This document shows, piece by piece, positions 8,398 to 16,682 of a stretch of 64,000 nucleotides of DNA (positions are counted from its first letter, which is position 1; every line of letters starts with the position of its first letter). This stretch comes from an uncultured Clostridia bacterium. GTDB lineage: Bacteria > Bacillota > Clostridia > Oscillospirales > Acutalibacteraceae. Below the pieces are notes generated by a model, which was not told where the DNA came from, did not search any database, and saw nothing but the letters and a program-made list of their open reading frames with translations. The stretch lies in NCBI GenBank assembly GCA_937907605.1, contig CALCYI010000048.1, positions 1 through 64,000 on the forward strand, given 5' to 3'. Both the position numbers and the translations under genes were made by a program.

Positions 8398-8946
8398 CTA
8401 TAAATCAAATCGTTTTTTAATCATTTTTGCAGTTTCTTCAGCCGAAAGATTAGTGTTATCAATCTTGATATAGTTATCAAACGGGATTTCTCCGTCATAA
8501 CTTTCAATACGGTAGTTGCTGTCATCTTCAATCAATCTCTTGTTTGACAATTCAATATCGCGCTTTGACGGTTTGTATTTTAATCGGTTTTCGCTGCCGT
8601 TTCTTTCAAGCCTTACGCTCTGCTGAGCGACAAGTTCCACATAATAGAAATCCGTATGATACGGCTCAAAAATGCTTTTTATATGCTCAATATAATTCCA
8701 ATCCTGATGGTCAAACGCACACATATAAGTAAAAATCAAGCCGTATTTATCGCTTTTTGCAAATTCTTCAAAGATTATTTCACGAAATCTTTTGATTGTG
8801 GGTCCGTTAAATTCTCCGAAAATTTCCAATATAGGCTCTATGCTCATATGATTATGAAAAAGCCTTAAATCCGTTATCTTTGTCAGCTCCTGTCCTACCG
8901 TCATTTTGCCGACAGCAGCGTTGCCGATAATAAAAACTAATTTCAT
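8398..8946 (-). CDS. P-loop nucleoside/shikimate-kinase-like ATPase (AAA family)
   Basis: About 182 residues beginning with a hydrophobic strand and a Walker A loop (GNAAVGKMT). An HNHMSIEP segment typical of the small AAA/kinase-like proteins found near acetyltransferases follows. The start at 8946 is preferred because its ATG overlaps the stop of the upstream acetyltransferase (ATGA) and carries a GGAGTGGG site; an in-frame GTG at 8958 overlaps that site. It probably phosphorylates a small molecule such as an aminoglycoside, sugar or nucleoside, but the substrate is not evident. Confidence 0.75.
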   Translation of the reverse strand: MKLVFIIGNAAVGKMTVGQELTKITDLRLFHNHMSIEPILEIFGEFNGPTIKRFREIIFEEFAKSDKYGLIFTYMCAFDHQDWNYIEHIKSIFEPYHTDFYYVELVAQQSVRLERNGSENRLKYKPSKRDIELSNKRLIEDDSNYRIESYDGEIPFDNYIKIDNTNLSAEETAKMIKKRFDL

Positions 8947-9488
8947 ATTGTTTCCCACTCCTCTCTTGTGAGTGCATAATACGCCAATTCTTTACCTAAG
9001 AATTTTGGCTTGTCTGCATTATCAAAAATACGGTTTTCACGGAAGGTCATTCCGATTTTCTGCATTACTCTGCCTGAGCCTATGTTCTCAATAATGTGCA
9101 TTGACTCCATTTTTCTGATTCCTACTTTTTCAAACAAATAATCCCTCACCGCAACCGTAGCCTCGGTCATTATTCCTTGATTCCAGTATGGCTCGTCAAT
9201 CATCCAACCCATATGTGCAACGCCGTCATCAAGACTGATGACGTCAATATTGCCAATTACTCGGCTGTTATACTCAATAGCCCAAAGATATCTGTCGTCA
9301 TTATAGCTGTTCACCCAGCTTTGAACAACAACCTTAGTAGTTTCTATGTTTTCGTGCGTATACCAAGTAACATATCTTGAAACAGACGGCTTTGAACAAA
9401 GAACAAAAAAGTCGGAAGTATCTGCAAGAGTGATTTTTCTGAGTGTCAGGCGATTTGTTTTAATTCTTTGTGTACCAATGTGATTCAT
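8943..9488 (-). CDS. GNAT acetyltransferase, RimJ/RimL type
   Basis: The 181-residue protein starts with the TNRLTLRKIT strand of the ribosomal-protein-acetyltransferase-like branch. It contains MIDEPYWNQGIMTEA as its CoA loop and RVMQKIGM near the C-terminus. First gene of the AT-rich accessory operon. A GGAGGG site lies 6 bases before the ATG, and a strong terminator hairpin ends within a few bases of that site, pointing to attenuation control. It overlaps the next gene by four bases. Confidence 0.85.
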   Translation of the reverse strand: MNHIGTQRIKTNRLTLRKITLADTSDFFVLCSKPSVSRYVTWYTHENIETTKVVVQSWVNSYNDDRYLWAIEYNSRVIGNIDVISLDDGVAHMGWMIDEPYWNQGIMTEATVAVRDYLFEKVGIRKMESMHIIENIGSGRVMQKIGMTFRENRIFDNADKPKFLGKELAYYALTREEWETI

Positions 9489-9504
9489 CCCTATCCCTCC
9501 TAAT

Positions 9505-9540
9505 AAAAAACACCCGCTGATGATATGCTCATCAACGGGT
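9505..9540 (-). terminator. Attenuator-like terminator directly before the acetyltransferase start
   Basis: Minus strand 12-bp stem (9529-9540 with 9512-9523, one G-T pair), 5-base loop, then six Ts at 9505-9510 immediately before the GGAGGG site of the 9488 gene. It may instead end read-through from the radical SAM operon upstream. Confidence 0.7.
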
Positions 9541-9546
9541 TAGTTT

Positions 9547-9670
9547 TTCCTTTATACTACTACACCGAAAATGAACATATAAAAGGAACTCCGACCATAG
9601 CATTGGCAGAGTGATCTCGTCTGTTCATAAGTAAACATCTGATAAACATAATTGCTGTTCCTTTATACTA
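9547..9670 (-). ncRNA. Candidate structured 5' leader of the acetyltransferase operon
   Basis: On the minus strand AAAGGAAC (9657-9664) pairs with GTTCCTTT (9582-9589), enclosing about 67 bases with an internal hairpin around ACTC/GAGT and CCA/TGG arms. ATGAACA (9622-9628) can pair with TGTTCAT (9571-9577), crossing the first helix. A second copy of the 5' arm occurs downstream: a 13-bp direct repeat, TTCCTTTATACTA on plus, at 9547-9559 and 9658-9670. The terminator at 9505-9540 follows. It matches no riboswitch class I know. A small inserted element with flanking repeats is an alternative. Confidence 0.4.
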
Positions 9671-9680
9671 AATCAATTAT

Positions 9681-9849
9681 TATTCGGGTACGGGCAGCGC
9701 CCGTCCGCAATTTGTAGGGGCGAGCATTGCTCGCCCGCAATTCACAATTTACAATGCACAATGTACAATTTTGGGCGCTGCGCACGGCATTTATATATTC
9801 GGGTACGGGCAAAGCCCGTCCTCAATTGTTAATTGTCAATTGTTAATTC
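9681..9849. repeat. Mosaic of short intergenic repeats
   Basis: The gap holds no gene. It contains two copies of a GGGTACGGGC...GCCCGTCC hairpin (about 9686-9706 and 9801-9821), a GTAGGGGCGAGCATTGCTC hairpin (9715-9736, also at 62626-62647), a GGGCGCTGCGCACGGC block (9773-9788, also at 36902 and 62680), and AT-rich CAATTGTTAATTG-type runs. Confidence 0.7.
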
Positions 9850-11255
9850 TCAGTTCTTTCCGCCTTGCCCTCCGGCGTGTCGCGGTAGTACTGGGTAAAG
9901 GGCTTGAAGCGTTCCTTTTCCTCCCAGATTTCCTTAGCCTTCGGCGCCCAGCTTGCTGCATATTTGTCGCACTTCGCGCAGAGCTCGTCCGCGCTTTCGG
10001 GGCAATTGAGATTAGTTGACCTTGCGCCCGTCTTATTAATTATATTTCTCAGCGCGTCGGGGTTTTCAAGCATCGGGCAGGGGCGCAGCATATTGTCGTT
10101 AAACGGCTGTCCCTTGTAGTATTCATAGAACAGAGGCGACTTAAGACATTCAAGCACGCTCTTTTCCTTAATATTGCAGTCCGAATAGTGAATGAATACG
10201 CAGGGCTCAACGTCGCCCTCGCTGTTTACGTGGAAGTAGTTTCTTCCGCCCGCGATACAGCCGCCTACGAACTCGCCGTCATTCTGGAAATCAACCGTGA
10301 ATATCGGCTTACCCGTTTTGCCGTTTCTCTTATCGCGTATCGCCCTGTATACGTGCTCTCTCTGCTCGGGCGTGAGAAGCAGGCTCGTATCCGCGTCGGA
10401 CCCTACGGGCATATAGTGGAAATACCACGCGAACTTCGCGCCCATTTCAATCTCCGTATCGTAGAACTCGTCGCTCGTTACCGCCTCATAGTTCTGAGAG
10501 GTGTAGCATACCGACGTACCGAAAAGGCACTTATGCTTTTTAAGCAGGCGCATTGCCTCCATAACCTTGTCGTACGTGCCCACTCCGCGCCTTGCGTCCG
10601 TGGTCTCCTTAGTGCCCTCAATCGAAATTGCAAGCGTGAGGTTACCCGCCTTTTTCATATCCTCACAGAATTTATCGTCAACAAGCGTTCCGTTGGTATA
10701 GCAAAGGAAGATACAGTCCCTGTTCTCCCTTACGAGAGTGAGCACGTCGTCCTTCCTTACAAGCGGCTCGCCGCCCGTAAACATAAAGAAATGCGTGCCG
10801 AGCTCCTTAGCCTCGCTGATAAGCCTTCTCATATCGTCAAGCGCAAGGTTTGACTTGTGGCCGTACTCGCTCGCCCAACAGCCCTTACACTTAAGGTTGC
10901 AGGCGCTCGTCGGGTCAAGGAGTATTACCCACGGGATGTTGCACTCCAGCTCTTCGCGCTTTTTGCGCAGAGTGGACGTACCGACATAGCCCGCGTCAAT
11001 CGCGAACGTCAGCGCAATATTCTTAAACTGCTCCCTGTCCACGTCCTCAAGTCCGTTGAAAAGGTACTGATGCCATATATTACTCTCGTCGCTGATAATC
11101 TCAACGGGCTTGGTAAAGGTTGATTCGGGGTACATTCCGCCCACTACAACCTTCGCCACCTTGACGAGCCTGAGCAAATTTTTCTTCGGATTCTTATAGG
11201 CGTAATCAAGCAGCCTGTTTCCGACTTTATGCAATAATTTCGGGTTTATTCCCAT
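9843..11255 (-). CDS. Radical SAM protein with SPASM-like C-terminal cysteines
   Basis: The 470-residue protein has the CxxxCxxC cluster motif at C119, C123 and C126 (DPTSACNLKCKGCWA), an FTGGEPL motif, and a partial TIM barrel to about residue 300. The C-terminal part contains a GGC...EPC...DC pattern and further cysteines (CPML, NCPES, CAKC), consistent with a SPASM/twitch domain binding extra iron-sulfur clusters. Such enzymes modify peptides or other large substrates by SAM radical chemistry. No precursor peptide gene is visible nearby, so the substrate is unknown. It follows argS by 28 bases with its own GAGG site, probably as the last gene of the murI-argS operon. Confidence 0.85.
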   Translation of the reverse strand: MGINPKLLHKVGNRLLDYAYKNPKKNLLRLVKVAKVVVGGMYPESTFTKPVEIISDESNIWHQYLFNGLEDVDREQFKNIALTFAIDAGYVGTSTLRKKREELECNIPWVILLDPTSACNLKCKGCWASEYGHKSNLALDDMRRLISEAKELGTHFFMFTGGEPLVRKDDVLTLVRENRDCIFLCYTNGTLVDDKFCEDMKKAGNLTLAISIEGTKETTDARRGVGTYDKVMEAMRLLKKHKCLFGTSVCYTSQNYEAVTSDEFYDTEIEMGAKFAWYFHYMPVGSDADTSLLLTPEQREHVYRAIRDKRNGKTGKPIFTVDFQNDGEFVGGCIAGGRNYFHVNSEGDVEPCVFIHYSDCNIKEKSVLECLKSPLFYEYYKGQPFNDNMLRPCPMLENPDALRNIINKTGARSTNLNCPESADELCAKCDKYAASWAPKAKEIWEEKERFKPFTQYYRDTPEGKAERTEN

Positions 11256-11283
11256 AATATCGCCTCTTTCTATACCGCAAAAA

Positions 11284-12972
11284 CTACATTACCTCCGGTG
11301 CTTCAATTTTAAGCATGGTAAGTATGTTGTAAATAGTATCCTTAACGGCTTTACAAAGGTAAAGCCTTGCCTCCATAAGCTTTTTATCCTCAAGCATAAC
11401 CCTGTTCGCGTTGTAGAACTTGTGGAACAGCGTTGCAAGCTGAGTAACGTAATGCGTAATCCTCGCGGGGTCGTAATTCTTAGCCGCAAATACGATTTCG
11501 TCCGTGAGGGCGGAAAGGTGAACGATAAGCTCCCTCTCCTCCTCGGTATCGAGCAGGTTAAGCAGCTCCGTATCGGGCGTGCCGAGCGTAAAGCCCTGCT
11601 CCTGAGCCTTTCTCAGTATGGAGCAGATACGCGCGTGGGCGTACTGAACATAATAAACGGGATTGTCGCTGCTCTGCTTTGCCGCAAGCTCAAGGTCAAA
11701 GTCGAAATGTGAATTCGGCTCGCGTAGGTTGAAGAAAAATCTTGCCGCGTCAATCGGGATTTCCTCAAGCAGCGTGTTGAGCGTAATTGCCTTACCCGAG
11801 CGCTTTGAAAGCTTGATGGTCTCGCCGTCGCGCACGAGGCGCACCATCTGCATTATTACGCAGTCAAGCCTGTTAGCGTCGAGGCCGAGCGCCGTAAGCG
11901 CCGCCTTCATCCTCGGAACGTAGCCGTGGTGGTCTGCTCCGAGCACATCAATAGCCTTGTCAAAGCCCCTCGTTACAAGCTTGTTATAGTGATATGCAAT
12001 ATCGGGAACGATATAGGTCGGAAGTCCGTTCGCCCTGATAAGCACTATGTCCTTATCGTTACCGAACTCGCTCGCTTTAAACCAGAGCGCGCCTTCCGAT
12101 TCATAGGTAACGCCCTTTTCCTTAAGGGTATTGATAACTCTCTCAACTTCGCCGTTTTCGTGAACGGTGGATTCCTTAAACCAGTTGTCGTAAACTATCC
12201 TGTAACGCTTTAAGTCCTCTTCAAGCCCCTTGATATTTTTCGGAAGCGCGAAGTCAACGAGCGCTTTTCTTCTCTCCTCGGAGGAGCAGTCGGCATATCT
12301 GTCGCCGTACTGCGCCTTAAACGCCTCGGCATGCTCGGTAATGTCCGCGCCGTGATACGCGTCCTCGGGCATTTCAATATCCTTGCCGCATGCCTGAAGG
12401 TATCTCACCTCAAGCGAGGTCGCGAATTTTTCAATCTGATTTCCCGCGTCGTTAACGTAGAACTCGCGCCATACGTCGTAGCCCGCCGCGTCAAGCACAC
12501 AGGCAAGGCAGTCGCCTATCGCGCCGCCCCTCGCGTTGCCGATATGCATCGGTCCCGTTGGGTTTGCGGATACGAATTCAACTATTACCTTTTTGCCCTC
12601 TCCGTAATCGCTCCTGCCGTAGCTGTCGCCGCATTTGATAACGTCGGCGACGATTTCGGAATAATACTGAGGCGAAAGATAAAAGTTAATGAAGCCGGGA
12701 CCTGCGATTTCAGCCCTTTCAAAAAGTGTGCCCTCTAAATTGAGATTTGATACGATGCTTTCGGCAATCATCCTCGGAGCCTTACGGAAGCACCTTGCGC
12801 CCGCCATTGCAATATTCGACGAAAAGTCGCCGTTTTTCTTGTCCGCGGGCTTTTCAATAATGAACTGAGGGAGCTCGCACTCGGGCAGCTCTCCCTTTGC
12901 AACCGCGGCTTCAACCGCATTTATTATCAAGTTTTTTAACTGCGTCTGAGTTTCCTTAACAAGCCTTGACAT
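11284..12972 (-). CDS. argS: Arginyl-tRNA synthetase
   Basis: Class I aminoacyl-tRNA synthetase of 562 residues that charges tRNA-Arg. The HIGH-type motif is PMHIGNARGG (about residues 142-151). The KMSKS counterpart is KLSKRSGKAIT, and the DALR anticodon-binding domain ends with the usual hydrophobic motif (LKIEAPEVM). The ATG shares a base with the stop of the DUF1934 gene (TAATG), with AGGAG upstream. The DUF1934-argS pairing is also found in Bacillus (ywiB-argS). Confidence 0.97.
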   Translation of the reverse strand: MSRLVKETQTQLKNLIINAVEAAVAKGELPECELPQFIIEKPADKKNGDFSSNIAMAGARCFRKAPRMIAESIVSNLNLEGTLFERAEIAGPGFINFYLSPQYYSEIVADVIKCGDSYGRSDYGEGKKVIVEFVSANPTGPMHIGNARGGAIGDCLACVLDAAGYDVWREFYVNDAGNQIEKFATSLEVRYLQACGKDIEMPEDAYHGADITEHAEAFKAQYGDRYADCSSEERRKALVDFALPKNIKGLEEDLKRYRIVYDNWFKESTVHENGEVERVINTLKEKGVTYESEGALWFKASEFGNDKDIVLIRANGLPTYIVPDIAYHYNKLVTRGFDKAIDVLGADHHGYVPRMKAALTALGLDANRLDCVIMQMVRLVRDGETIKLSKRSGKAITLNTLLEEIPIDAARFFFNLREPNSHFDFDLELAAKQSSDNPVYYVQYAHARICSILRKAQEQGFTLGTPDTELLNLLDTEEERELIVHLSALTDEIVFAAKNYDPARITHYVTQLATLFHKFYNANRVMLEDKKLMEARLYLCKAVKDTIYNILTMLKIEAPEVM

Positions 12973-13412
12973 TAGTTATTTATCTCCTGGTTCAACCTGA
13001 ATTTAATCTTAACCTCATTTTGCGAGGTGAGCGCGCCGTTCACGTCGATATCGTAGCCAAAGGTGAACGTGCCGTGGTCCTTGTCAAAATTATTTTCTAT
13101 ATTCCTCCCGTATATACCCATAAGCAAATCGCCGTATTCGGAGCCGTAGGTGCAAAGGTTGCGCTTTGAGCGCTCGATAATAAGGAGCGAGCCGAACGCG
13201 CCCGTGCGCATAAGCTCAACCCGTTTTTCATCCTTGTTAATGCTTAGCTTAACGTTAATAGGACTTTTAGGGGGCTCAAGCTCCTCGTTATAGCGGAATA
13301 TGTACTTGTCCTCGGTCTCCTCAAGCGAGCCGACGGTGGTCATCTCGATTTTATCGGAATCGTCGCCGAGCCGCTGAGTACCCGTAATCTTTATAAGTGC
13401 TCTTCTGTTCAT
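12972..13412 (-). CDS. DUF1934 (YwiB-like) protein
   Basis: A 146-residue beta-barrel-type protein with the family's features: an N-terminal ALIKITGTQ strand, the YNEE segment, and a C-terminal DVNGALTSQNEVKIKF strand. The fold resembles lipocalin-like barrels; no biochemical role is established. Position just before argS matches Bacillus ywiB. It begins 2 bases after murI ends and overlaps argS by one base, so all three are one transcript. Confidence 0.85.
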   Translation of the reverse strand: MNRRALIKITGTQRLGDDSDKIEMTTVGSLEETEDKYIFRYNEELEPPKSPINVKLSINKDEKRVELMRTGAFGSLLIIERSKRNLCTYGSEYGDLLMGIYGRNIENNFDKDHGTFTFGYDIDVNGALTSQNEVKIKFRLNQEINN

Positions 13413-13413
13413 A

Positions 13414-14229
13414 CTAAATGTACCTGAATATGTCTACAAATTCGCATCTGCCGTCGATGCTTTCGCCGAGCAGGGTGTTCGCCGCCGATGTGAAATTCTG
13501 CGGCTTATCGGAGACGAAGAATCTCTGCTCTCCGATATGCCCTCTTTCGTTTTGAAGTCCCTTCTCCTCAAGGACGCTTTTAACGTATTTTGCCTCCTCA
13601 AGTCCGGAGTCGATAAGCGTAACGCCCTCGCCCGCTGCCTTCTGCACTATCGGTGCAAGGAGCGGGAAGTGAGTACAGCCGAGAATAATAGTATCAGAGC
13701 CCGCCTCAAGAATATCCTTAAGGTATCTTTTTACCGCCGCGGCGGTAACCTCGTCGTCCTCGTCAATCCAGCTGTTCTCAACGAGAGGAACGAGAATCGG
13801 ACACGCAACTGATACAATCTTTGCGTCGCTCTTAAAGGAATGAATTGCTCTGTCAAAAGCGCCTGAATTAATAGTAGCGCTCGTTCCCATAATACCTATA
13901 ACGCCGTTTTTCGTGGCCTCTGCCGCCGCCTTCGCCGAGGGGTAGGTTATCCCCGTCGCAGGCAGGCTGAGGCGCTCAATAATATGCGCCGATACCGTCG
14001 ATACCGTACCGCACGCAACGACTATCATCTTGCAGTCAAAAGCCTGTAAAAACTTAATATCCTGCGCGGTGTAGGTTTCAATGGTTTCGTTTGAGCGCGT
14101 TCCGTAGGGAACCCTGCCCGTATCGCCGAAATATACTATATCCTCATTCGGAAGTATTTTCTTTATCGCCCTAACGGTCGAAAGTCCGCCGAGCCCCGAG
14201 TCAAAAACGCCGATGGGACGCTTATCCAT
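13414..14229 (-). CDS. murI: Glutamate racemase
   Basis: Makes D-glutamate for peptidoglycan. The 271 residues begin RPIGVFDSGLGGLSTVRA with the catalytic-site Asp-Ser pair, followed by YFGDTGRVPYG. The two catalytic cysteines lie in VVACGTVST (C73) and ILGCTHFPLL. The first motif is normally ACNT; here the Asn is Gly, an uncommon change next to the catalytic base. The overall family match is nevertheless strong. First gene of the operon murI-DUF1934-argS-radical SAM. Confidence 0.92.
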   Translation of the reverse strand: MDKRPIGVFDSGLGGLSTVRAIKKILPNEDIVYFGDTGRVPYGTRSNETIETYTAQDIKFLQAFDCKMIVVACGTVSTVSAHIIERLSLPATGITYPSAKAAAEATKNGVIGIMGTSATINSGAFDRAIHSFKSDAKIVSVACPILVPLVENSWIDEDDEVTAAAVKRYLKDILEAGSDTIILGCTHFPLLAPIVQKAAGEGVTLIDSGLEEAKYVKSVLEEKGLQNERGHIGEQRFFVSDKPQNFTSAANTLLGESIDGRCEFVDIFRYI

Positions 14230-14342
14230 TAAATCAGTCCTTTATATAACTATACTGCAAAGTATATTACTCCATATTACAGATTATGTATTTTAACATA
14301 TTATCCCATTAATATCAACAATTATTTTATTAAATATTTTTA

Positions 14343-14371
14343 TAGACAAACAATATCAAAGGTGATATAAT
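14343..14371 (+). promoter_or_regulatory. Sigma-A promoter for the 14400 gene
   Basis: TAGACA (14343-14348), 17-base spacer, TATAAT (14366-14371), about 30 bases before the start codon. Confidence 0.7.
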
Positions 14372-14399
14372 AAGCTGAATTAATATGGAGGAATGGCAT

Positions 14400-15227
14400 A
14401 TGGAACTTAAAGAAGTTTTTGCAATAATAGATAAAAACCTTTCGGGAGTTAATCAGGAGCTCGGTTTCAGGAAGCAGAGCGACGACGATACCTCCGTAAC
14501 CTATTCGGGCGATAAGGGCACCTACCGTCTCGTTCACGACAGGGAGAGCAATATACTCTCCTTTGACTGCGCAAGCGACGGCAATGATTTTGTAACGATA
14601 TCAAGGAACCTGCTTGAGCTTGGCAGAGTGGACGAAAAGGAAGCGCGCTCGCTTTCAAACGAAACCATCGACGAGCTTGAAAGGCTCTTTAAATCAAGCA
14701 AGCCCGTTAATCTCGATAAGGTTAAAATGCCAAAGGCGGTATCAAGGAGCAAGGCTAAAAACGGTATGCTAAATTACGACGTTGACTCGCTCGCGAACCG
14801 CTTCGGCGCGCTTTATCCCGAGTTTAAGAACGATATCAAGCAGAATATCGTCGATTACGGCGAGTTCCTGCCGGAAACCTTCTTTACCGAAATCGGCAAC
14901 GCCAAGGTTCTCGACATTATTAAAAACGGTCCCGAGTCTGAGCAGAAAAGGCTTTTCAAAATGCTCGGCGAGGTTTACGAGGACGGCACTAACGAGGTTC
15001 AGGATATCATCGGCGTTACCATTCTCGGCGAGATGAAAAACGACCCCGATATGATGGCGGTTGCAGACAAGTATATGACCGAATATATGAGCGGTCCCGT
15101 ACACGAGATTAATAAGCTCACCGCTAAGAATAACAGGTTCACTAAAAAGCTTAAAAATCCCCCCGCTTATAAGCCAAAGAAGAAAAAGGCATTTAACCCG
15201 ACCAACGCGCTTAAAGAGGGCAGATAA
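14400..15227 (+). CDS. Unknown soluble helical protein with Lys-rich C-terminus
   Basis: The first in-frame ATG (14385) lies just before the GGAGG site; the ATG at 14400, 8 bases past it, is the likely start, giving 275 residues. The N-terminal 90 residues form mixed alpha/beta sequence. The middle (about 110-240) is strongly helical, and the tail (about 250-275) is rich in Lys and Pro, suggestive of nucleic-acid or membrane contact. I recognise no family. It is followed at 30 bases by two membrane protein genes on the same strand. Confidence 0.7.
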   Translation: MELKEVFAIIDKNLSGVNQELGFRKQSDDDTSVTYSGDKGTYRLVHDRESNILSFDCASDGNDFVTISRNLLELGRVDEKEARSLSNETIDELERLFKSSKPVNLDKVKMPKAVSRSKAKNGMLNYDVDSLANRFGALYPEFKNDIKQNIVDYGEFLPETFFTEIGNAKVLDIIKNGPESEQKRLFKMLGEVYEDGTNEVQDIIGVTILGEMKNDPDMMAVADKYMTEYMSGPVHEINKLTAKNNRFTKKLKNPPAYKPKKKKAFNPTNALKEGR

Positions 15228-15256
15228 TCAAAAGCATTTGAAAACCGGAGAATTAT

Positions 15257-15805
15257 ATGAGACGTTCTTTTGTTAAAAGAGGAGTGCTGTTCGTTTTTAT
15301 AACGGCGGTCATTCTCGGCACGGTTCTGTTTATCTTTTTTAACAGGAACTTCACGGACCTTGTGCCCGTGAGCAACAACAGTATAATTGCATATCACGAA
15401 AGCCTTGAAAAATCCGACGAAATCCCGTCCGATATAAGCGAGGTTAAGGACGGAACCGCAATCGGTACTCTCAGCGGTAAAGCAGATTTTCTGCTAAGGA
15501 AAAAGGCTGAGTATACCGATTTGCTTACGGAAGCGTCGCTTGAGCGCGGAGAGGTAGGCGCTCTGCCGGGAGCTTACGTTAAAATCCTTAACGAAAATTC
15601 CGCGAGGTTCGGCGATACTGTTTCATATTCGGGCGTATACGGTAATTACCTTTACGAGCTCGTAAACGAAACCGAGGTAAACGGCGAGCAGGCGGTTTTC
15701 GCCGTACCCAAGGAGAATTCCTCGCTCGTGATATATTTCCAGAGGCGCGGCGACGCAGGCATCGCTTCCGAGTATAAAGTACTGATTTACGAGGAGGCGG
15801 ACTGA
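15257..15805 (+). CDS. Single-pass exported protein of unknown function
   Basis: 182 residues: a short basic N-terminus, one hydrophobic anchor (about residues 9-29), then an extracytoplasmic domain of about 150 residues. Segments such as GDTVSYSGVYGNYLYE resemble beta strands of sortase-like folds, but the catalytic His-Cys-Arg set is absent. A GGAG site lies about 8 bases upstream. It ends one base before the next gene starts, so the two are probably cotranslated and may work together in the envelope. Confidence 0.7.
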   Translation: MRRSFVKRGVLFVFITAVILGTVLFIFFNRNFTDLVPVSNNSIIAYHESLEKSDEIPSDISEVKDGTAIGTLSGKADFLLRKKAEYTDLLTEASLERGEVGALPGAYVKILNENSARFGDTVSYSGVYGNYLYELVNETEVNGEQAVFAVPKENSSLVIYFQRRGDAGIASEYKVLIYEEAD

Positions 15806-15806
15806 T

Positions 15807-16637
15807 ATGAAGCTATCAAAAAGCAGAAGGCTGCTGTGTACAATACTATCCGCCGTGTCCGCCTGCGCTACGGCAATTCTGATAATCTCTCTTATTTTAT
15901 CGGTAACCGTTACCAACGCCGCCTATACCGAAAAGGTTATATTTAAAAGCAAGGTAGCTGCCGAATGTGAGGCGCAGCTTGACGCCTATTTTAAGGTGCT
16001 CAGCACGGAAACGGGAATACCCGTAAGGGTTTTTGAGCAGGTCAAAGAGGACTTCCCCGTTGCAGATTCTATTTCCAAGGCATATAATAACCAGTTTAAC
16101 GAGGATAACGCAAACCTGTACAGTAAGAATATGGTAGAGTATTTTCAGACTCTGTGCGAGGAATACCTGAGCGGTAATAACATTAAATACAAAGAGCGCA
16201 ATATCAAAGCCGCGGCTGAAAAGGCGGCGCGTCTTTACAGTAACGCGCTCGGACTTCAGAATACCGACGGCGCGGAAAACAAGCTGAATAGCTTAAATAC
16301 ATTGTGTGACCGCCTTTCGCTCTTTTCCGCACTGGCGCTGCTGTTTTGTGCGCTGCTGCTGCTTACGCTTTATACCGAAAAGCGCAAGGCAATCGCTTAT
16401 CTTTTAAGCGGCGTTTCGGCGGGCGCTTTCGCCTCACTGCTTTCGTCATTACTCCTGTTAATAACGAACGCCCCGTCAAAGATAATTCTCACTCCCGCCG
16501 TTTACGCCTCGGCGTATCAGGGGCTTATGAGAAAGGAACTGCTTTTGTTAGCCGCCGCAAGCTTCATAGCTTTCGCGCTTGCATACGCAGCGCTTATATG
16601 GTTTGAGAAAAAAATATACAAGGACTCCTTACAATAA
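15807..16637 (+). CDS. Four-TM membrane protein of unknown function
   Basis: 276 residues. One TM helix near residues 10-34 is followed by an external helical domain (about 40-165), then a cluster of three TM helices at about 172-190, 197-220 and 248-270. The long outer loop with predicted coiled character recalls sensor or cell-division accessory proteins, but no specific family is recognised. Third gene of the 14400-16637 plus-strand group; a terminator follows. Confidence 0.7.
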   Translation: MKLSKSRRLLCTILSAVSACATAILIISLILSVTVTNAAYTEKVIFKSKVAAECEAQLDAYFKVLSTETGIPVRVFEQVKEDFPVADSISKAYNNQFNEDNANLYSKNMVEYFQTLCEEYLSGNNIKYKERNIKAAAEKAARLYSNALGLQNTDGAENKLNSLNTLCDRLSLFSALALLFCALLLLTLYTEKRKAIAYLLSGVSAGAFASLLSSLLLLITNAPSKIILTPAVYASAYQGLMRKELLLLAAASFIAFALAYAALIWFEKKIYKDSLQ

Positions 16638-16643
16638 TAAAAA

Positions 16644-16676
16644 TGCCCGAAGCTTTACGGCTTCGGGCACTTCTTT
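16644..16676. terminator. Bidirectional terminator
   Basis: Ten-base perfect stem (16644-16653 with 16660-16669), 6-base loop, T run on plus and A run (Ts on minus) on the other side. It lies between convergent genes ending at 16637 and 16683. Confidence 0.85.
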
Positions 16677-16682
16677 TTTTAT

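Noticed and set aside
10188..10853. Long plus-strand frame opposite the radical SAM gene
   Set aside because: It is a shadow: the minus frame has clear motifs and a good ribosome binding site, while the plus frame has none.
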